A stretch of DNA of 32,331 bases from Woeseiaceae bacterium. Its GTDB lineage: Bacteria; Pseudomonadota; Gammaproteobacteria; Steroidobacterales; Woeseiaceae. The position numbers and the translations under genes are program-made. The stretch's first letter is position 1. Each line of letters opens with the position of its first letter. Positions 17,105-24,418 of the stretch are shown piece after piece. The stretch covers positions 1 to 32,331 of the forward strand of contig JABDOQ010000078.1 of NCBI GenBank assembly GCA_013043165.1, given 5' to 3'. Under the pieces are notes generated by a model, which did not search any database, was not told the origin of the DNA, and was given only the letters and a program-made list of their open reading frames with translations.

Positions 17105-17647
17105 ATGAAACACCTGAACATCATTGCCGCACTGGTTGCAGCACTTGCAATCATGTCTGCAGCACCAGCCGACGCACAATCAGAAAAGAGCAAAGCCGGC
17201 AAGGCGATGCAGGATCGTTCACAAGATGCTGTCGATCGGGCCACGATGGAGCGCGAAAACCTGGCTCGGCAGGACAAGAAATCGCGCGAGCGCATTGAAG
17301 ATGCCATGGAAGATGAAGACTCCGATGACGACTACATGCGTGACGATGACCTGGATGACGACGTCGTACGCGACAAATCCGGCAAGGCGAAAGATAAATC
17401 AGCCAAAATAAAAGACAAGTCTGCCAAAGGCCTGGACAACGCAGCCACGCGAGGCAATGAAAAGTCCCAGGAAATGCGAGCGCGTCGCGATGAACGCAAA
17501 ATGATCAAGGAAGAATATGGGGCCAGTGGCGATGGCAGTGGGGGCGAACTCGATGCCGATGATGCCTTGGATGCAGATGCCGGCGAAGCGTCGGAAGGCG
17601 GTGAGAAGAAAGAAAAGAAGCCGTGGTGGAAATTCTGGAATCAATAG
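17105..17647 (+). CDS. Highly charged secreted protein, low complexity, Trp-rich C-terminus
   Basis: ATG 17105 has GAGGAA upstream and opens a clean signal peptide (MKHLNIIAALVAALAIMSA, cleavage after ADA near residue 25); the longer upstream frame is not protein-like. The 180-aa product is dominated by Lys, Glu, Asp and Arg: an Asp-rich block (EDSDDDYMRDDDLDDD, about 78-93), KDKSAK repeats (about 102-113) and an acidic Gly/Asp/Ala stretch. It ends in KKPWWKFWNQ, a short aromatic-basic tail found on several unrelated envelope proteins. It is likely disordered and periplasmic. No family is assigned. Confidence 0.7.
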   Translation: MKHLNIIAALVAALAIMSAAPADAQSEKSKAGKAMQDRSQDAVDRATMERENLARQDKKSRERIEDAMEDEDSDDDYMRDDDLDDDVVRDKSGKAKDKSAKIKDKSAKGLDNAATRGNEKSQEMRARRDERKMIKEEYGASGDGSGGELDADDALDADAGEASEGGEKKEKKPWWKFWNQ

Positions 17648-17666
17648 AATTCGCCTGACCCACTAC

Positions 17667-17693
17667 ACGCCACCCGGGTGCGCTGGGTGGCGT
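17667..17693. terminator. Inverted repeat between convergent genes
   Basis: A perfect 9-bp inverted repeat (17667-17675 with 17685-17693, 9-nt loop) lies in the 47-bp gap between the stops of the charged secreted protein and the DUF3592 gene. There is no T tract on either strand, so termination is uncertain. Confidence 0.4.
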
Positions 17694-17694
17694 C

Positions 17695-19416
17695 TCACCC
17701 CGGTGGTGCGCGAAGGCCAAGTTCTTGGGCAATTATGCGAATGGCCGCTTTTGCCTCGTTTTCGCCCCTGAAGCCCTCGCCCACGACGATCGTGTTGCCC
17801 TGACGGTCTATCGCCCTGATCGAGTAGTGAATGATGTGCTTGCCGCCCGACTGCGTCTTCATCGTGCTTTTTTTCTCGAAGCGCTCGAAGTTGTTTTGAT
17901 GCATTTGTTTACGGCTGATCGGCAGGCCCAACAGCTTGCGCACGGCCGTGATGTTGCCTGCCTCATTGATGACTTCGAGTGAATTGAGCATCAGGTACAG
18001 GCAAAAAATACCGATTAGCACACCGACCGCAACGAATACGCTACCGAAAATCGAGTGACCCTCCGCAACAATCAGGTACCAGCCGACAGCGGCGAAGATC
18101 GCCCCGACGATCAGGCCGCCGAGTGCCGGTCCGACGTAGCGTCCCGTCGGGTACAGCAGTTGTTTGCCAGCAGCGTTTTGCCGGATCTTGATGACCTCAG
18201 CGACCGATTCGGTATCGATCAAACTCTGCTCGTCCCGGGCCTCTTGCACCGCGCGTTCTGACAGGTGATGCGATCGGGCCCCGGTTGCGTACACAGGGAT
18301 GTCGTAGTCGCGATCGATGTTCGCCCCCGGTAACTCCGCCCGCAAATTCAGTCGCCACACATGGTAGCTGTCGCCCTGATCGGCGTCCGATCCGGCGAGC
18401 CCTTCCGGTACATCGAATCGGAAAGCCAGCCGAGTGCCCCTGGCACCCTGCTCTGCATGTGCAATAGTCGCGTCCTGCCATATTGCTTCTTCCTGACGAC
18501 TGCGATTCTTGCCGCTGCCTGAGACATAGCTGTGCAGATTGTTCAGCGTCAGCTGAAACCTGGTGGCCGGATCGAACGGAATATTGAGGTCGATCGTGCC
18601 GCCAACGTGGCCGCCGATCGAGCCCGGGAACGGATCGAGCGTGACTGGCGCGGCGCCGAAGCGCCGCCATTCGATGGTGCGGCGAACCGCCCAAACCAGC
18701 AGTCCAATACCGACCAATGGGAAAAGCAGGCCGATGAGCGCAACGTAATTCTCTTTTTCGACGACCTCCTTATACAGAAGAAACGGCAGCGCCGCGGATA
18801 TGAGATTCCAGAAAGCCGCAAACGCCCAGGCACCCCACATCGCGGTCTTCGAACTGGAGCGGATCGACGCCGTTTGCCAGGCATCATTCAGCAGCCATGG
18901 CGATTTCTTGAATTCGGGCTGATCGGGATCTTTCGGAGGAGCCGCCCGCCATACGAATATCAGTAATCCGAGCCCGACGCCGCCGAACACGAACAGGAAG
19001 ATCGATTTGAAGCCAATCAACCCCCATCGAAGATTACGATCAATAATCGAGGTTTGCGGTTCCTCCGGATCGACGTAGATGACAATATCACCACCGCTTG
19101 CCGCGATACGTTGCAGACGACGACCCATATCCACCTGGTAGTCGCCGATATTGTCGCCGCTGTCACTCAGCGACACCCGTTCGCCAACAAAGCGCTGACC
19201 ATTGAAGGTATAGGAGTACTCGGCATATGCCTCGTAGGTGTCGGAGTCATCACCGCTATGCGTTTCGTAGCCACCACGCACCAGTCTGGCATCGACCGGG
19301 ACCCAGTCCTGCATACGCCACGCGTCATGGAAAGAGCTGCTGACAGACCACAGCATCCAAACGCCAACGGCGAAAAACGGCAGCGCAAACAGCGTAACGA
19401 CGATCTTAGCTTTCAT
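17695..19416 (-). CDS. DUF3592 family membrane protein
   Basis: The ATG at 19416 puts a membrane helix at residues about 3-25 (a nine-residue-longer start at 19443 is possible; neither has a good ribosome site). The 573-aa protein alternates helices and soluble parts. First comes a beta domain typical of DUF3592 (WVPVDARLVRGGYET, YAEYSYTFNGQRF, IVIYVDPEEPQTS), then a helix at about 118-142 (FKSIFLFVFGGVGLGLLIF), two more near 180-235, a long soluble domain and two helices near 450-495, ending in a basic domain with an EVINEAG segment. DUF3592 proteins have no agreed function. It is a single gene. Confidence 0.8.
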   Translation of the reverse strand: MKAKIVVTLFALPFFAVGVWMLWSVSSSFHDAWRMQDWVPVDARLVRGGYETHSGDDSDTYEAYAEYSYTFNGQRFVGERVSLSDSGDNIGDYQVDMGRRLQRIAASGGDIVIYVDPEEPQTSIIDRNLRWGLIGFKSIFLFVFGGVGLGLLIFVWRAAPPKDPDQPEFKKSPWLLNDAWQTASIRSSSKTAMWGAWAFAAFWNLISAALPFLLYKEVVEKENYVALIGLLFPLVGIGLLVWAVRRTIEWRRFGAAPVTLDPFPGSIGGHVGGTIDLNIPFDPATRFQLTLNNLHSYVSGSGKNRSRQEEAIWQDATIAHAEQGARGTRLAFRFDVPEGLAGSDADQGDSYHVWRLNLRAELPGANIDRDYDIPVYATGARSHHLSERAVQEARDEQSLIDTESVAEVIKIRQNAAGKQLLYPTGRYVGPALGGLIVGAIFAAVGWYLIVAEGHSIFGSVFVAVGVLIGIFCLYLMLNSLEVINEAGNITAVRKLLGLPISRKQMHQNNFERFEKKSTMKTQSGGKHIIHYSIRAIDRQGNTIVVGEGFRGENEAKAAIRIIAQELGLRAPPG

Positions 19417-19511
19417 GAGCTGCAAAATAGCAGCGCAGGCCATGGGTCTCTGTGAACCCAGTCGTAATTTACTTTACAACGCGCAGCCGGGTAAGCGCGG
19501 CGGCCGTTGAC

Positions 19512-19991
19512 TCAATACCGCCCATGCTGCTTGAAGATGTAATTATTGAGTTCGATAAACTCGGTGTTCATGCGATGCACGATGCGGTGAGTGGAGCGGG
19601 CAATTGCGCGCATGACTTTGTAAACGAGCTGCGGCTGGGCGTCGACGACGCTCTCGAAGTCCTCGCGCTTCAAAGTCAGAACATGGGTCGGGCACAGCGC
19701 CCGCAGTCCGACCGTGTGTTCGTGGCCGTCGATAAAGCTGAGCTCCCCCGCAAGGTCGCCTTCCCTGAGAATTGCGAGTCCGGCAATATCACCGCCGCCC
19801 GTGTGTTTCACAACCTCGAGCTTACCCTCCAGCAGCACGTGCAGCGAATCATCGGTTGTGCCTTCGGTGATGAGGTAGTCGCCGTCCGCAAGCTCCCGCG
19901 GCTTCATCAGGCCGCTGAGCACGCCCGCTTCTTCCTGCGACAGCTCCGCGCCGAGAGAGGACAATAGGATCAGGTTGGCTGTGTCGGTCAT
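19512..19991 (-). CDS. Stand-alone cyclic nucleotide-binding-fold protein (no output domain)
   Basis: A 159-aa protein that is essentially one cNMP-binding beta-barrel. GRELADGDYLITEGTTDDSL-type strands (about 32-50) are followed by LLEGKLEV and a phosphate-binding cassette, GDLAGELSFIDGHEHT (about 77-92). In CRP the cassette ends in Arg-Ser, the Arg contacting the cyclic phosphate; here the pair appears to be His-Thr. A C-terminal helix follows (MRAIARSTHRIVHRM), but there is no helix-turn-helix, so it is not a transcription factor. GGGGAAG precedes ATG 19991. It may act as a regulatory subunit or bind another ligand. Confidence 0.82.
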   Translation of the reverse strand: MTDTANLILLSSLGAELSQEEAGVLSGLMKPRELADGDYLITEGTTDDSLHVLLEGKLEVVKHTGGGDIAGLAILREGDLAGELSFIDGHEHTVGLRALCPTHVLTLKREDFESVVDAQPQLVYKVMRAIARSTHRIVHRMNTEFIELNNYIFKQHGRY

Positions 19992-20092
19992 TTTTCTTCC
20001 CCAGGCACTGGCTTGATTACAGAAATAATAGTGAAAAAACCGCCATGAAAACCATACGTAGAAGGCCCAAAGAGCCGGGCATAAAGAACAGG

Positions 20093-20779
20093 CTAGGAAT
20101 TCTTGCCGGTACCCATCAACTCGTAGTGCCCGCCACGATCCAGCGCCGCTTTATAAGCCGGCCGTGCGCGAACAGTCTTGAGAAACGCGGCGAGATGCGG
20201 ATAGCCCGATGCAAGGTCTGTCCGTACTTCGGCCGCCTCGAGCGCAAAACTCATCTGCACATCGGCCGCCGTAAAACGGTCACCGCAGAACCATTTTGAC
20301 TCGCTCAGCGTCTCTTCCATGAAATCCAGGTTGCCTTTCACGTTGGCGTCGAGGTAGCTGGTGCGCACCTTGCCCGCAATACCTTTTGCGACAGGTTTGA
20401 CGAAGAACGGCATCGGCGCGGTTTCAATACGCGCGAGAATCAGTGAGATGATCATAAGGGGCATGAAGGTGCCCTCTGCATAGTGCAGCCAGTAGGTGTA
20501 TGAGCGCCATTCCGGCGTGCCAGCCACCGGGTGCAGTCTGCCATCGTCGTAAGTGTGCACGAGATATTCGATGATCGCACCGGATTCAGCCATCGTGACA
20601 TCGTTGTCTACGATCACCGGCGCTTTGCCGAGCGGATGAATCTCCCTGAGTTCGGGCGGCGCGAGGCTGGTCTGCTTATCACGGCCGTAGCGCTTGATGT
20701 CGTACTCGACGCCGAGTTCCTCCAGCAACCACAGGACACGCTGTGAACGCGAGTTTTCCAGGTGATGAACGATCAGCAT
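20093..20779 (-). CDS. Glutathione S-transferase
   Basis: The ATG at 20779 follows AAAGGGGCGG; the long open frame upstream of it is not protein-like. The 228-aa length is normal. The thioredoxin-like N-terminal domain starts LIVHHLENSRSQRVLWLLEE, with Ser/Arg near residues 9-11 as the probable catalytic position of bacterial Ser-type GSTs, the cis-Pro in GKAPVI (about 50-55) and the glutathione-contacting ESGAI (about 65-69). The all-helical second domain follows, including FTAADVQMSF. It conjugates or transfers glutathione in the cytoplasm; the substrate is unknown. It is divergent from the MscS-type channel gene with 173 nt between them. Confidence 0.88.
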   Translation of the reverse strand: MLIVHHLENSRSQRVLWLLEELGVEYDIKRYGRDKQTSLAPPELREIHPLGKAPVIVDNDVTMAESGAIIEYLVHTYDDGRLHPVAGTPEWRSYTYWLHYAEGTFMPLMIISLILARIETAPMPFFVKPVAKGIAGKVRTSYLDANVKGNLDFMEETLSESKWFCGDRFTAADVQMSFALEAAEVRTDLASGYPHLAAFLKTVRARPAYKAALDRGGHYELMGTGKNS

Positions 20780-20952
20780 TGATTCCGCCCCTTTATTTCG
20801 AATTTCGTACAGGATACTGCAATTCGAGGGTGGTGGCGGCTTCGGATCTGTTCGCCATATGCTATTCGATGCCGGTAATGTGCATGTACTACTGATTTCT
20901 CGTAGCATGAGCGCTTTGCACCCGTACTGAAGCCCGACCCACCAGCGACTCA

Positions 20953-23136
20953 ATGAAAAAAGCGCACTCGACGACACGCCTGTTACCGCTACTGCTGGGT
21001 TTTCTCTTTGCGGCGAACAGCTTCGCCCAGGAGATTCTGCCCAGTGATGAACCGGCCGCGCCGGACCTGCGCTCGCTGCAAACCAACTGGTGGGCCTACT
21101 TCGAGGGATCCCGCGCCGAGGTCGAACCGAGGATCGAGGCCTACCTCGAGGACACGGGGGTCCAGATCGCCAGGCTGGCGCCACAGAACCAGTTGATCGC
21201 CCAGTCAGTGCTGGCAGCGGCACGCGACAACTTCACGGCATTCCTTGCGCTTCTCGACGATACCGAACTCGAGCCGCAGGAACTGGGGCCGGCAGCGGCG
21301 AGTTATTCAATCGATGACTTGCTCAAACTCGCAGCGGAAGCCCGGGTCGCACAGGCCGCCGCAGCCGAAGAGCAGCTCGAGGTGGATCGCGAAAAGCGCG
21401 TCCTCGACGGCACTACCCGGCATCGCGACGCCGTATTCGACGATTACGTGGACGCTCCGGCGGGCGACGACCGTTTCCTGGCGGGTCTGAGATTGCTGCA
21501 GGCACGCTCGGCGAAGGCTATTTCAACCCGTCGCCTGGATCTTCTGACCAAGCGATCCGAGCTCGCCAAGACCTATGCGCAGGCAACGGCAGAACGCACG
21601 GACCTGGCCAGGGATCGACTGGCGACCACGGCGGAAGATGCAAACCTCGGTGCCTTGTACAAACGCGTCGATGCTGACAAGGCTGCGGTCGAAAAAGCCG
21701 AGGAACAGCTCCGCGAAGCTCAAATCGCTGCGAGCAGTCTCGATCTGAACACAGCGCAAGGCCGATCGCAGCAGCGCCTGCAGCAGGACTCGCTAACAGC
21801 GGCAGAGATCAGTCTTGCGCTGACAAAAGCGACGTTGGCACGATCCGAGGCGCAGCGCTGGTGGACTGAAATGGCTCTGGACACGGCCTTCGATACCAGT
21901 GCCCTCGAAGACAAGGCGCTGGAATGGTCCGAGTTTGTGCGCGGCATAGAACAGCGTGTACCCGAGTGGCAGCAGGAAACCGGGAACGAACTGCTTGCGA
22001 TCCAAAGCGTCAACCGGGACGGATTGGATCGAGCTTCGCGTCGCCTGCTGGACCAGCGACTCGGTACCACACAGCAAAATCTGACGCAGATCGGAGAGCT
22101 TGCTGCGGCGGTTGCCGACCTGAAGATTCTTATGCTGGTTGTCGATAGAGCCGCCGCCCAATACACGGGCGCATTCAAGTCCTGGCTTTCGACCGTAAGC
22201 CGCTCGATCAAGACCGCTTACATCCGCGTCGTCGATCTGGCCGACGTTACTTTATTCTCGATCGGAGAAACGCCGGTTACCGGTAGCGACATCCTGCGTG
22301 TCTTGCTCATCCTTAGCGTCGCGTATCTTTTGTCCCGTGGCATCCGTCACGCGATTCGGCGGGTTGGTGCCGATGAATCGAGTGGCACGCAGGCATCGCT
22401 GTACACGGTCGGTCGACTCAGTCATTACGCGATCATTATTCTCGGCCTGGTCATTGCGCTGTCCTCGATCGGGCTCGATTTCAGTAATCTTGCGCTGGTC
22501 GCCGGCGCGCTCAGTGTCGGTATCGGTTTTGGTTTGCAGTCCATCGTCAACAATTTTGTTTCCGGGCTGATCATACTTTTCGAGCACACGCTGCGTGTTG
22601 GCGATTACATTGAGCTCGATACCGGACTGACCGGCACCGTCAAAGCCATCAATGTGCGCAGCACGCTCATCAATACTAACGACAACATTGACATCGTCGT
22701 GCCCAATTCCGAGTTTGTCACCACGAAACTCACGAACTGGACGCTCGGCGAACGCATACTGCGGGTCCGTATCCCGTTCGGCGTAGCCTACGGCAGCGAC
22801 AAGGAAACGGTAAAGAAAGCTGCGCTCGAAGCAGCGGCCGAAGTGCCCTATACCTTGACCCACATGAAGGGCCGCGAACCCGACGTCTGGCTCGTGGAAT
22901 ACGGCGACAGCAGCCTGAATTTTCTGTTGCTCGTCTGGGTTAACCGACAGGGTGCCCGACGCCCCACGAGAACCCGATCCGCATATCTATGGGCGCTCGA
23001 GACCAAGTTGGCCGAGCATGGCATCGAAATTCCATTTCCACAGCGCGATCTGCACCTGCGCTCCGGATGGCAGGATGCGCAGCCACCGCCATCGACATCA
23101 CCCTCACCACCGCCCACACCACAGGAAGAACCATGA
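20953..23136 (+). CDS. Large MscS-type mechanosensitive channel with periplasmic coiled-coil domain
   Basis: The 727-aa protein begins with a signal peptide (MKKAHSTTRLLPLLLGFLFA, cleavage after SFA near residue 24). A long helical periplasmic part (about 30-400) is rich in Glu, Ala and Arg, and predicted membrane helices follow near 430-530. The MscS pore helix is SVGIGFGLQSIVNNFVSGL (about 520-538), then the beta domain GDYIELDTGLTG and VPNSEFV. The C-terminus is proline-rich (QPPPSTSPSPPPTP). It resembles MscK/MscM-type channels with big N-terminal extensions, though shorter, and would release solutes on osmotic downshock. Its stop overlaps the metY start as ATGA, and the metY ribosome site lies in its last codons. 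Confidence 0.9.
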   Translation: MKKAHSTTRLLPLLLGFLFAANSFAQEILPSDEPAAPDLRSLQTNWWAYFEGSRAEVEPRIEAYLEDTGVQIARLAPQNQLIAQSVLAAARDNFTAFLALLDDTELEPQELGPAAASYSIDDLLKLAAEARVAQAAAAEEQLEVDREKRVLDGTTRHRDAVFDDYVDAPAGDDRFLAGLRLLQARSAKAISTRRLDLLTKRSELAKTYAQATAERTDLARDRLATTAEDANLGALYKRVDADKAAVEKAEEQLREAQIAASSLDLNTAQGRSQQRLQQDSLTAAEISLALTKATLARSEAQRWWTEMALDTAFDTSALEDKALEWSEFVRGIEQRVPEWQQETGNELLAIQSVNRDGLDRASRRLLDQRLGTTQQNLTQIGELAAAVADLKILMLVVDRAAAQYTGAFKSWLSTVSRSIKTAYIRVVDLADVTLFSIGETPVTGSDILRVLLILSVAYLLSRGIRHAIRRVGADESSGTQASLYTVGRLSHYAIIILGLVIALSSIGLDFSNLALVAGALSVGIGFGLQSIVNNFVSGLIILFEHTLRVGDYIELDTGLTGTVKAINVRSTLINTNDNIDIVVPNSEFVTTKLTNWTLGERILRVRIPFGVAYGSDKETVKKAALEAAAEVPYTLTHMKGREPDVWLVEYGDSSLNFLLLVWVNRQGARRPTRTRSAYLWALETKLAEHGIEIPFPQRDLHLRSGWQDAQPPPSTSPSPPPTPQEEP

Positions 23137-24407
23137 AAGATCAGACTTTGGCGATCCACGCCGGCTTCAAATCAGACCCTGCAACCAAGTCCGTCGCAGT
23201 ACCGGTTTACCAGACCGTCGCCTACGAGTTTGACAACGCTCAGCATGGCGCCGATCTGTTCAACCTGGCTGTGCCGGGAAATATCTACACGCGCATCATG
23301 AACCCGACCGTCGACGTACTTGAACAGCGTTGTGCAGCGCTCGAGGGCGGTATCGCGGGCCTGGGCCTGAGCGCCGGCAGCGCCGCAATCAACTACGCAA
23401 TCCTCACGCTTGCCGAGAAAGGCAATAACATTGTCACGGTGCCACTGCTGTACGGCGGTACTTACACCCTGTTCAAACACATGCTGCCAAAGCTCGGCAT
23501 TGAAGTGCGCTTTTCCACGGACGACAGTGTTGCGAGCATGGAAGGCCTGATCGACGACAAAACCACCGCCGTATTCTGCGAGTCTATAGGCAATCCTGCC
23601 GGCAATATCGTCGATATCGAGGCGCTCGCAAAGATGGCCCACGATCACGGCGTGCCGCTGATTGTCGACAATACGGTAGCAACACCGGCCCTGATCAAGC
23701 CCATTGAATGGGGTGCGGACATTATTGCCAACTCGCTCACGAAATACATGGCCGGTCACGGCAATTCGCTGGGCGGCGTCATCGTCGACGGCGGGGAGTT
23801 TCCCTGGGCGGACTACCCCGAGAAGTTTCACATGCTGACGCAGCCCGAAGAGTCGTACCACGGCGTCGTGTACACCGAAGCGTTGGGAGCCGCGGCATAT
23901 ATCGGTCGCGCCAGGACTGTTCCCCTGCGTAACACGGGCTCGGCGATGAGCCCGATGAACGCATTTCTGGTCCTGCAGGGCATGCAGACTTTGCCGCTGC
24001 GCATGGAGCGGCACTGCGAGAATGCCATTGCCGTCGCAAAGTACCTCAGCGACGACTCGCGTGTTGACCGGGTTAATTACGGCGGATTGCCGGATTCGCC
24101 GTACTACGATCTCGCCATGAAATACACCGACGGCAAACCATCGGCGTTACTGTCATTCGGAATCAAGGGCGGTTTCGACGCTGCCGTGAAGTTCTACGAT
24201 TCGCTGGAGCTGTTTCTGCGACTCGTCAACATCGGTGACGTCAAGTCGCTGGCCGCACACCCGGCTTCCACAACGCACCGACAGTTGTCCGAAGACGAAC
24301 TCAAGTCAGCCGGCGTTACACCGGACATGATACGTCTTTGCATCGGAATCGAGCATATCGACGACATCATTGCCGATCTCGACCAGGCGCTCGCGGCGGC
24401 AAGCTAG
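23133..24407 (+). CDS. metY: O-acetylhomoserine aminocarboxypropyltransferase (sulfhydrylase)
   Basis: A PLP enzyme that makes homocysteine from O-acetylhomoserine and sulfide, for methionine synthesis. The 424-aa length is normal for MetY (about 425-440). The N-terminus TLAIHAGFKSDPATKSVAVP is typical. YTRIMNPTVDVLEQR and the PLP-binding SLTKYMAGHG, with lysine K204, are present, followed by SLAAHPASTTHRQL near the C-terminus. The start at ATG 23133 is set by AGGAAGAACC and by the ATGA overlap with the channel gene; a longer frame upstream is only the shadow of that gene. No SAM riboswitch can lie directly upstream, so regulation must come from the channel gene's promoter or an internal one. 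Confidence 0.93.
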   Translation: MKDQTLAIHAGFKSDPATKSVAVPVYQTVAYEFDNAQHGADLFNLAVPGNIYTRIMNPTVDVLEQRCAALEGGIAGLGLSAGSAAINYAILTLAEKGNNIVTVPLLYGGTYTLFKHMLPKLGIEVRFSTDDSVASMEGLIDDKTTAVFCESIGNPAGNIVDIEALAKMAHDHGVPLIVDNTVATPALIKPIEWGADIIANSLTKYMAGHGNSLGGVIVDGGEFPWADYPEKFHMLTQPEESYHGVVYTEALGAAAYIGRARTVPLRNTGSAMSPMNAFLVLQGMQTLPLRMERHCENAIAVAKYLSDDSRVDRVNYGGLPDSPYYDLAMKYTDGKPSALLSFGIKGGFDAAVKFYDSLELFLRLVNIGDVKSLAAHPASTTHRQLSEDELKSAGVTPDMIRLCIGIEHIDDIIADLDQALAAAS

Positions 24408-24418
24408 CAGTCCCTGAT

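Noticed and set aside
20780..21223. A long N-terminal extension of the glutathione S-transferase
   Set aside because: The extension is antisense to the start of the channel gene and has no domain; ATG 20779 has a strong ribosome site and matches the family start.
22989..23132. A 48-residue N-terminal extension of MetY
   Set aside because: It is the shadow of the channel's C-terminus in another frame; the normal MetY start with a ribosome site is at 23133.
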